Positions 58,147 through 64,000 of a DNA stretch of 64,000 bases are shown here, piece after piece (within the stretch, counting starts at the first letter, position 1; each line of letters opens with the position of its first letter). Both the position numbers and the translations under genes were made by a program. The notes under the pieces were generated by a model. That model was not told the DNA's origin. It saw only the letters and a list, made by a program, of their open reading frames with translations, and made no database searches. Origin of the DNA: Sorangium cellulosum (GTDB lineage: Bacteria > Myxococcota_A > Polyangia > Polyangiales > Polyangiaceae); assembly GCF_002950945.1 (NCBI RefSeq), contig NZ_CP012673.1, positions 9,996,501 to 10,060,500 of the forward strand, given 5' to 3'.

Positions 58147-58277
58147 GGCCAGGGATCCCGAGAGATTTCAACGCATAGGCGCAAAGGCGCAAACCAGAAT
58201 TCTCTCTGTGTTTTTTGCGTCCTTGCGCCTTGGCGCCTTTGCGTTGAAATCTCTCTTCTCTCGCCGTGATCCCTGCC
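58147..58277. repeat. Long inverted repeat, 33-bp stem
   Basis: 58160-58192 pairs with 58223-58255 with two mismatches (agagatttcaacgca and tgcgttgaaatctct form the outer arm), and a further 7-bp pair (agggatc 58151, gatccct 58268) extends it. The arms contain gcgcaaaggcgcaaa units. It resembles a second member of the same hairpin family. Confidence 0.82.
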
Positions 58278-58475
58278 AATACTTCTGACAAGCGGAACTG
58301 GCCGGGACCTCATCGCATAGCTGATCCCTCGTCGCGGGAGGTCGTGCCGAGCTGCTCGGCCCGAGGAGGCCCTGCTCGGGCCTATCCTCTTCGCGCAACC
58401 GAGGACGATCTCCGGGAACGCTGTGAGCGATGGATAATCGAACCAGCATCCTCGCTGGCCGGCATGGACCTCGAT

Positions 58476-58523
58476 TGACGAAGAGCCTTTACACGCACCA
58501 CATACGCATGTGGAGGTTCCACC
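58476..58523 (+). promoter_or_regulatory. Conserved 5' element of TOMM precursor 2
   Basis: TTGACgaagagcctt starts exactly 48 bases before the ATG, as in precursor 1, followed by a diverged middle and a matching ggaggttccacc. Conservation at both ends with divergence between suggests either a -35 box plus ribosome site, or a structured leader. Confidence 0.5.
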
Positions 58524-58892
58524 ATGAGCGACTCGAACGACACGAAGGATCTGGACCTGTCGGTAAACGAGATCCGGAGCGCGATCAACGATCTGACTGG
58601 ACGGGTGGATGTAGCAGAACGAAATGAGCCGGCGAGCCGCAACTGTTTTGCCTGCTTCCCGTCCTGTTATCCCTGTTATCCGTCCTGCTTCCCCTGCTTT
58701 CCCTCCTGCGCCGGATGCAGGTGCGGCGGCTGTCGCTGCGGCGGCTGTCGCTGCGGCGGCTGTCGCTGCGGCGGATGCAGGTGCGGCGGCGGCGGCGGGT
58801 GCAGGTGCGGCGGCGGCGGCGGGTGCAGGTGCGGCGGCGGCGGCGGGTGCAGGTGCGGCGGCGGTCGCTGCGGCGGCTGCAGAGACGCATGA
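58524..58892 (+). CDS. TOMM precursor peptide 2 (two-part Cys-rich core)
   Basis: 122 residues. The leader (1-38) shares MSDSN, EIRSAINDLTGRVD and PAS with precursor 1. The core has 25 cysteines in two parts: an aromatic section of FPSC, YPC, YPSC and FPC units (about 40-62), then CRCGG and CRCGGGGG units to the end, finishing in CRDA. The first part would give alternating Phe/Tyr-Pro and thiazole residues, more hydrophobic and rigid than anything in precursor 1. The start follows tggaggttcc. The two precursors probably yield related but distinct products. Confidence 0.93.
   Translation: MSDSNDTKDLDLSVNEIRSAINDLTGRVDVAERNEPASRNCFACFPSCYPCYPSCFPCFPSCAGCRCGGCRCGGCRCGGCRCGGCRCGGGGGCRCGGGGGCRCGGGGGCRCGGGRCGGCRDA
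58711..58885 (+). repeat. In-frame repeats encoding the precursor 2 core
   Basis: Tandem cggctgtcgctgcgg-type 12-bp units (GCRCG) pass into 24-bp units (ggtgcaggtgcggcggcggc type) that encode CRCGGGGG. Both unit types keep frame, and slippage would add or remove thiazole pairs. Confidence 0.88.
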
Positions 58893-59142
58893 TCTCGCGC
58901 CGCGGCAGGTGAGGTCGAGCGAGGGTTCTTCCGGGAAGGCAAGGAGAAGAGAGCTTCCGAGAACACCCACTCCTCCCGGTACACCTCGACAGGGCGCGGC
59001 GAGCTCGCACGACGCGCGCCCGTGAAGGCGCCTCTCACCCACCCTCCCCGGCGCATCGCTCTTCTCGGAGGGAGCATCGAACTCATGTCCGAAGACACCG
59101 CGCGGCGCCTCGACACGACGCCGGTGTTCCCCTGGAGCTATC
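58893..59142. other. Precursor-to-cyclodehydratase spacer 2
   Basis: 250 noncoding bases, nearly the same length as spacer 1, with short conserved patches (gcatcgctc near 59049 and agcatcgaac near 59074). The conserved patches are close to the start of the second fusion and may be a shared regulatory or structural element. Confidence 0.4.
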
Positions 59143-61290
59143 ATGTCCGTTCAACCGCCCAGCGCATCCACCGCAGCGTCGCCGCTCGCAGGGAGCGCCC
59201 CGCCTGCATCCGAGGAGGCGCGCCGTCTGCTCTCGCGGTCGCGCGTCCTCGTGGTGGGCCTCGCTCCCTGGGGTGCCGTCGCGGCCGTCGAGCTCGCGGC
59301 CGCCGGTGTCGGCGCCCTCCACCTCCTCGACGACGGGGAGGTCGCGCCGGACGATCTCGGCCTCTTCACCAAGGCGGATCTCGGCCAGGAGCGCAGCGCG
59401 GCGCTCTCCCTCGCGCTGTCGCGGCTCGCTCCCCGGTGCGCGGTCACGTCGGGGGCGCTCCTCGCCGCCGCGGATCGCCCGCTCGTCCTGGAAGACACCG
59501 GCGGGGATCTGCTCCTCGCCTGCGTGCCGAGCGACGAGCTGCTCGTCCTAGAGAGCGCCGCCCGCTTCGCGCACGACGCCTGCATCCCTTCGCTCAGCGC
59601 CACGCTCGACGGCCTCGACGCCGAGATCGGTCCAGCCGTCGTGCCCGGCGAGACCGCGTGCTGGAGCTGCTGCCGCCTGCGGCGGCTCGCGACCAGCGAT
59701 CACCTCGAGGCCGATCACGCGCTCCAGGCGTCGCTCCTCGCGGAGCGCCCGCGGCCCCGCGCGCACACCTTGCTCGCGACGATGCCGGCGTTCCTCGGCC
59801 ACGCCGCCGCGCTGGCGGCCCTCGATCTGCTCGTGCGCCGGGGCGCGTCGCGGCTCGCGGGGCGGCTCCTCGTGCAGAACCTGGTCACCCTGGAGGCGTC
59901 GCTCCACGCCGTGCTGCGAGAGCCCTGGTGCGCGCTCTGCGGCGGCGCGCAGCGCGCGGGGGCGACGACGGCGCCCGACGGCGCCGGCGTGCGCCTGGCC
60001 AGCGCGCGCGACCCCGCCGAGCTCCGGCGGCTCCTGGCCGGCGTCGTCGATGAGCGCACGGGCATCGTGAAGCGGCTCAGCCTGAGCGCGCCGACCCCGG
60101 CGCTCACGCCCGAGGCGCCGCTCACCGCCGTCGCTCTCCTCAGCGAACCCGTCGAGGGCGCGCGCCACGCTGGCCCCCCCTGCGGCGGGCCGAAGTTCGG
60201 CTCCGGCAAAGGGATCACGGCCGTCGAGGCCCTGATCAGGGCGGTGGGCGAGGCGGTCGAGCGCTACGCCGCCGGGCGCTTCAAGGTGGACGAGCTGCTC
60301 CGCGCGCCGGTCGCCGAGATGGAGGGCGACTTCATCGCGCCAGAGCGGCTCAGCCTCTACGCCGACGAGCAGTACGCAGCGCCCGATTTCCCCTTCGCGC
60401 GGCTCGATCCGGCCACGCCCATCGACTGGGTCCTCGGGCGCTGGCTCGACACCGGCGCTCTCGTGCACGTGCCGGCGCTCCCGACCTACTTCGACTACTG
60501 GGTTCCACCCGAGGCCTACTTCTGTCAGGTGACCTCGAACGGCCTCGCCGCCGGCGCGACGCTCGAGGACGCGTCGATGGGCGCCGCGCTCGAGCTCATC
60601 GAGCGCGACGCCTTCGTGATCTCCTGGCTCGCCCGCCGGCCGGGGCGGCGCATCCTGCCGGACGCGTCGATCGACCGCGACGCGCGGGAGATCGTCCGCC
60701 AGCTCGAGGAGCGCGGCGCCCGGCTCGAGCTCTATCTGCTCGAGGCGGGCGTCGCGGTCCCCACGGTCATGTGCGTCGCCTACGGCGACGGCGAGCGCTG
60801 GCCCGGCGCCGTCGTCTCGCTCGCCGCCCACCTGAGCCCCCGCATGGCGATCAAGAAGGCCATCCTGGAGCAGGGCCAGACAGGGAGGTATGCCGCCCGC
60901 CTCATGACCGGCGAGGAGGTCGCCATCCCCGAGCGGCCGGGGGACGTGCGCACGCTCGAGGATCACGCGGCCTACTACGTCCCTCCGAGCCGCACCGGAG
61001 CCCTCGCCTTCCTCGGCGCGGGCGGCGCGGTCGCCGCCGCGCAGGTCGAGGAGCCCGGGGAGATCTCGCTCTCCGAGCTCACCCGGCGCGTGACGGCCGC
61101 GGGGCTCCGCATCGCGATCGTCGACGTGACGTCGCCCGATCTCGCGGCGACCCCGTTCCGCGTCGCCCGGGCCCTCGGGCCCGACTTCCAGCAGATCCAT
61201 TTCGGCCACGACCTCGCCCGCCTCGGCAACCCGCGCCTCCGGGCGATGGCGACGCACGGAATCAACCCCGACCCTCACCCGATGGCCTGA
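59143..61290 (+). CDS. E1-like/YcaO cyclodehydratase fusion 2
   Basis: 715 residues, the same length and order as the first fusion and closely similar through the YcaO half (TSNGLAAGATLEDASMGAAL and the C-terminal INPDPHPMA are identical). The E1-like half keeps VLVVGLAPWG and the cysteine pairs ACWSCC and CALC. Divergence concentrates in the region joining the domains (about 265-340) and in the E1-like half, where substrate selection is most likely. Again there is no RRE domain. The ATG follows ctggagc. Presumably it works on precursor 2. Confidence 0.95.
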   Translation: MSVQPPSASTAASPLAGSAPPASEEARRLLSRSRVLVVGLAPWGAVAAVELAAAGVGALHLLDDGEVAPDDLGLFTKADLGQERSAALSLALSRLAPRCAVTSGALLAAADRPLVLEDTGGDLLLACVPSDELLVLESAARFAHDACIPSLSATLDGLDAEIGPAVVPGETACWSCCRLRRLATSDHLEADHALQASLLAERPRPRAHTLLATMPAFLGHAAALAALDLLVRRGASRLAGRLLVQNLVTLEASLHAVLREPWCALCGGAQRAGATTAPDGAGVRLASARDPAELRRLLAGVVDERTGIVKRLSLSAPTPALTPEAPLTAVALLSEPVEGARHAGPPCGGPKFGSGKGITAVEALIRAVGEAVERYAAGRFKVDELLRAPVAEMEGDFIAPERLSLYADEQYAAPDFPFARLDPATPIDWVLGRWLDTGALVHVPALPTYFDYWVPPEAYFCQVTSNGLAAGATLEDASMGAALELIERDAFVISWLARRPGRRILPDASIDRDAREIVRQLEERGARLELYLLEAGVAVPTVMCVAYGDGERWPGAVVSLAAHLSPRMAIKKAILEQGQTGRYAARLMTGEEVAIPERPGDVRTLEDHAAYYVPPSRTGALAFLGAGGAVAAAQVEEPGEISLSELTRRVTAAGLRIAIVDVTSPDLAATPFRVARALGPDFQQIHFGHDLARLGNPRLRAMATHGINPDPHPMA

Positions 61291-61301
61291 GAGAGAGCAC
61301 C

Positions 61302-62075
61302 ATGATCAGGAGCAAAGAAGCGGATATTGCGCGGCTCTATCAGCTCCACTCCTCGCACGTGAGGTCGCGATCGATCGAGCCGCCGTTCGACGACGACGTC
61401 CAGCCGGGTTGCTTCCGCACCTACGCTGGCTCGGCGCGCACGGCGCTGCCCGGGCGCGATTTCGCGCTCGACGCGCCGCTCGGCGCGGTGCTGGAGCGGC
61501 GGCGGTCGGTCCGCGAGCTCGCGCTCGTGCCGATGCCGCTCGCGGCGCTCGGGCGGCTCCTCCACGCGAGCTACGGGGTGCGGGGCGCGCGGCAGGTCGA
61601 GGGCCAGTGGGTCTGCGATCGCCCCGCGCCCTCGGCCGGCGGCCGGTATCCGCTCGAGATCTACGTGGCGACGCGGGCGGTGGAGGGGCTCGCGGACGGC
61701 ATTTACCACTACGACGCGCGGGCGCACGAGCTCGAGCTCCGGCGGGAAGGGCTCGCGCACGCGGCGCTCGCCGATCTCGCCGTCGGCCAGGACATGCTCC
61801 TCAACGCCAACGTGGTGGTGATCATCACGGCGATCCCGCTCCGCACGATGTGGAAATACGGCCAGCGCGGGTATCGCTTTCTCTGGATCGACGCGGGTCA
61901 CCTCGGCCAGAACCTCTACCTCGTCGCCACGGCCATGGGCCTCGGCCCGGTGGCCATCGGCGGGTTCTACGACGACGAGCTGAAGACGTTCCTGGAGCTC
62001 CCGGACGAGGAGGACGCCCTCTACCTCCTCTGCATAGGTCAACCCGGGCCGGCAGAGGGTCCGACAGGGCCGTAG
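61302..62075 (+). CDS. SagB-type azoline dehydrogenase 2
   Basis: 257 residues, equal in length to the first copy and retaining RRSVREL, APSAGGRYPLEIYV, K185-Y186 in WKYGQRGYRF and the FMN-binding AGHLGQNLYLVATAMGLG. It starts 11 bases after the second fusion, exactly as in the first half. It should oxidise thiazolines made by fusion 2. The C-terminal IGQPGPAE is shared. The two copies differ mostly at surface-like positions. Confidence 0.95.
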   Translation: MIRSKEADIARLYQLHSSHVRSRSIEPPFDDDVQPGCFRTYAGSARTALPGRDFALDAPLGAVLERRRSVRELALVPMPLAALGRLLHASYGVRGARQVEGQWVCDRPAPSAGGRYPLEIYVATRAVEGLADGIYHYDARAHELELRREGLAHAALADLAVGQDMLLNANVVVIITAIPLRTMWKYGQRGYRFLWIDAGHLGQNLYLVATAMGLGPVAIGGFYDDELKTFLELPDEEDALYLLCIGQPGPAEGPTGP

Positions 62076-62106
62076 CGCGCCTTCACCAACAGCATTGGAG
62101 AGCACC

Positions 62107-63162
62107 ATGCCCACCCTTCGACTCAGCCGCTCGGCCAGCATCACGCCCACGGACGTGGGCGTCATCTTCCGCTCGGATCTCGGCACCTTCCAGCTCACCG
62201 GCGCGGACGTGAGCGCGTTCCTCGAGCGGATGGTGCCGCTGCTCGACGGCTCGCGCGACCGGGAGGCGCTCATCGAGGCGCTCTCCGATTACTCCCGGCG
62301 GAGCGTGACCGCGTTCCTCGATCTGCTCGAGGCGCGCGGGCTGATCGAGCCGGTGCCCGACGCGGCGCCGTCCCTCGATGGGGATCGCTTCCGCGGACAG
62401 GCAGAGTTCCTCCGCAGGTGGTCCGACGCCCCGGAGCAAGCGGCCGGGCGGCTCGCCGGCGCGCGCGTGCTCCTCGTGGGGCTCGAGCCCTGGGGCGCCT
62501 CGGCGGCCCTGGCGCTGGCGGCGGCCGGGCTGCCCGCGCTCCGCCTGATCGACGACGGGGTGGTGGGCCCGGGCGACGTCGCGGTGGTCCGCGAGCGCGG
62601 CGACGCGGCGCTCGGCGCGCCCCGCCGGGGCGCCGTCGCGTCGCTGATCCGCGAGCGCGCGCCGTGGTGCCGCGTGGAGGAGAGCGACGCCGGCGCGCTC
62701 GACGCGGGCGCTCTCCACGCGCGGGACGGGCGTCCTCACCTCCTCGTCTGGGCGGCGCGCGAGGACGGCGTGGATCTCCTGGAGCGCGCCGCGCGGTTCG
62801 GCCACCGCGCGCGCGTGGTCTCCCTCTGGTCGCGCCTCGCGGGGACGACGGCCGTCCTCGGTCCGCTGGTGTTTCCGGGCGCGACGGCGTGCCGGCTGTG
62901 CGCGACCGCCGAGGCGCTCAACCCGCCGCTCGCGGGCCGCCCGGACGGCGCTGCCGCGCCTCAGGCCGCCGCGATGGCACAGCTGCTCGGCCACCTCGTG
63001 GCCATGGAGGCCCTCAAGGTGATCACGGAGTACACCCCCTCGAGGCTCGGGGGGCGGCTCCTCCTGCAGGATCTCTCGACGTTCGAGACATCGCACCACA
63101 CGCTCGTGAGGCTGCCCTGGTGCAGGGTGTGCGGGGAGAGGACGGGCAAGCGCGCCCCGTGA
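62107..63162 (+). CDS. RRE-containing E1-like leader-binding protein
   Basis: 351 residues from the ATG at 62107 (ggagagcacc upstream). Residues about 1-85 resemble the winged-helix RiPP recognition element (VIFRSDLGTFQLTGADVSAFL, LIEALSDYSRRSVTAFLDLLEARGLIE). The rest is an E1-like domain (VLLVGLEPWGASAAL) with C262-x2-C265 and C339-x2-C342 as zinc ligands. Single proteins of this kind bind the precursor leader and present it to YcaO. It is the only RRE seen in the locus, so it probably serves both fusions. It ends the operon. Confidence 0.93.
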   Translation: MPTLRLSRSASITPTDVGVIFRSDLGTFQLTGADVSAFLERMVPLLDGSRDREALIEALSDYSRRSVTAFLDLLEARGLIEPVPDAAPSLDGDRFRGQAEFLRRWSDAPEQAAGRLAGARVLLVGLEPWGASAALALAAAGLPALRLIDDGVVGPGDVAVVRERGDAALGAPRRGAVASLIRERAPWCRVEESDAGALDAGALHARDGRPHLLVWAAREDGVDLLERAARFGHRARVVSLWSRLAGTTAVLGPLVFPGATACRLCATAEALNPPLAGRPDGAAAPQAAAMAQLLGHLVAMEALKVITEYTPSRLGGRLLLQDLSTFETSHHTLVRLPWCRVCGERTGKRAP

Positions 63163-63471
63163 GCATGCCCCGGTCGGGGCGAGCCGACGCCGCGCGGATG
63201 TCGAGGCAGCCCGCGGCCGGGAGCGACGAAACGGCCGCTCGTTCGCCCATCCGCCGCGCCACGGACGGCCGGCGCCGCGCCCGCGGGCGCCCGCCGCCGG
63301 CGCCGCGCGCGCTCGACGCCGCGCCCCGGCTGCTCTAGCCTGCGGTCGTGAAGAGGGGTCGCCTCGAAGCCGTCGCCCTGCGGATGCCCACCGCCGCGCT
63401 CCCCGCGGCCCTGGTCCACAGCGACTCCGTGCGCTGCCGGGCGTTGATCGCCTCGGTCTGGTGCTGACGTC
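63163..63471. other. Intergenic region after the TOMM locus
   Basis: 309 GC-rich bases, with a weak hairpin (gccccg/cggggc, 63167-63180) just past the last TOMM stop that may end the operon. No gene or clear promoter for the kinase was found. Confidence 0.4.
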
Positions 63472-64000
63472 ATGATCGGTCGAACCCTCGATGACCGTTA
63501 CGCGATCGTGCGGCTGCTCGGCCAGGGCGGCATGGGCGCCGTCTACGAGGCGCGCCACACCGGCACCGGCCGCCGCGTCGCGGTGAAGGTCATCCTCGGC
63601 CAGTCCACCGACGACGAGCTCCTGCGCCGCTTCCAGCGCGAGGCGCGCGCGGTCGGAGCGGTCGAGTCGGAGCACATCGCGCAGGTGTTCGACACCGGGC
63701 GCGATCGCGAGACGGGCGCGCCGTACATCGCGATGGAGTTCCTCGAGGGCGAGGACGTGCAGGCGCTCATCGACCGGATCGGCCCGCTGCCGGTGGATCT
63801 CGCGCTCCGCGTCGCCTTGCAGGCGTGCCTCGGGCTCGAGCGCGCGCACGAGGTGGGCATCGTCCACCGCGACATCAAGCCCGCGAACCTGTTCCTTGCC
63901 CGGAAGCAGGGCGGCCAGCGGGTGCTGAAGCTGCTCGACTTCGGCGTCGCCAAGATGTCGGATCACAGCCTCGGGAACGGCGGGATGACGAAGAGCGGCG
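63472..64000 (+). CDS. Serine/threonine protein kinase, N-terminal part
   Basis: Runs off the window; about 176 residues are visible. Motifs in order: glycine loop LGQGGMGAVYEARH, VAVKVIL, HRDIKPANLF (catalytic loop with the normal lysine) and DFGVAK. The start ATG at 63472 begins with MIGRTLDDRY, a typical kinase N-terminus. It lies on the same strand as the TOMM genes 309 bases after them, but kinases are scattered throughout this genome type, so a functional link is not implied. Confidence 0.9.
   Translation, partial: MIGRTLDDRYAIVRLLGQGGMGAVYEARHTGTGRRVAVKVILGQSTDDELLRRFQREARAVGAVESEHIAQVFDTGRDRETGAPYIAMEFLEGEDVQALIDRIGPLPVDLALRVALQACLGLERAHEVGIVHRDIKPANLFLARKQGGQRVLKLLDFGVAKMSDHSLGNGGMTKSG

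Larger units (their letters stand above)
57965..58523. other. 559-base spacer between the two halves of the locus
   Basis: Contains two long imperfect-free or nearly perfect hairpins (57994-58074, 58147-58277), two shorter hairpins near 58346-58380, and the 5' region of precursor 2. It is lower in GC than the genes on both sides. No credible gene; the reading frames here are hairpin-derived. Confidence 0.6.

Noticed and set aside
54381..58892. The Cys-rich peptides as metallothioneins
   Set aside because: CRC pairs could bind metal, but the shared leader and adjoining YcaO, SagB and RRE genes strongly favour RiPP precursors.

Overview
The window comes from a very GC-rich genome with dense, strongly biased coding. 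Three Hanks-type Ser/Thr kinases, many lipoproteins with Gly/Ser/Ala-rich linkers after the lipobox, a MYXO-CTERM-like tail on one exported protein, a chimeric GAF/STAS regulator and an NtrC-type regulator all point to a myxobacterium, most like Sorangium/Polyangiales. No rRNA, tRNA, CRISPR array or intact insertion sequence was seen.

Layout. 1-5 kb: a partial gene, a zinc-ribbon membrane protein, a membrane protein with a G-x-T triplet tract, a Ser/Thr kinase, a PrxQ-type peroxiredoxin and a lipoprotein. 5-12 kb: two metallophosphoesterases, an alpha/beta hydrolase, a succinate-semialdehyde-type dehydrogenase, a DUF1801-like protein and an unusual cytoplasmic GAF / sugar-binding / GAF / STAS protein. 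12.3-16.3 kb: a tight tyrosine-homogentisate catabolic operon (fumarylacetoacetase-type hydrolase, maleylacetoacetate isomerase, HppD, divergent homogentisate dioxygenase). 16.3-26 kb: a deoxyhypusine-synthase-like enzyme, a large lipoprotein, DUF72, small uncharacterised genes, a glycine-rich RRM protein, UppP and a 41-bp minisatellite. 26-38 kb: a hypothetical gene, two overlapping ferritin-like genes, DUF1360, DUF1028, ankyrin, VOC and AraC genes, a NACHT NTPase with a small convergent partner, and a sterol-desaturase-family enzyme. 38-50 kb: a GH5-type mannanase with a xylose-type binding protein, an overlapping APH / APS-kinase / globin-coupled histidine kinase operon followed by an NtrC-type regulator, a 47-bp perfect inverted repeat, IlvE, an MBL-fold hydrolase and a propeller lipoprotein. 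51-54 kb: a kinase and an amidohydrolase lipoprotein.

The standout is 54.3-63.2 kb, a duplicated thiazole/oxazole-modified microcin (TOMM, azole RiPP) locus. Each half holds a precursor peptide with a conserved leader and an extraordinary Cys/Gly/Arg core (23 and 25 cysteines), a 715-residue fusion of an E1-like domain and a YcaO cyclodehydratase ending in a PxPxP tail, and a 257-residue SagB-type azoline dehydrogenase. Neither fusion has an N-terminal leader-binding (RRE) domain. A single third protein, an RRE-plus-E1-like protein at the end of the locus, appears to serve both halves. The inferred pathway is: leader bound by the RRE protein, cysteines cyclised by YcaO with ATP, thiazolines oxidised by the FMN enzyme, giving polythiazole peptides with Gly linkers reminiscent of microcin B17. 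No protease, exporter or immunity gene is visible in the window. The two halves are separated by two long, near-perfect DNA hairpins, and both precursors share a TTGAC-containing 5' element at exactly the same distance from the start codon. A Ser/Thr kinase gene then runs off the end of the window.
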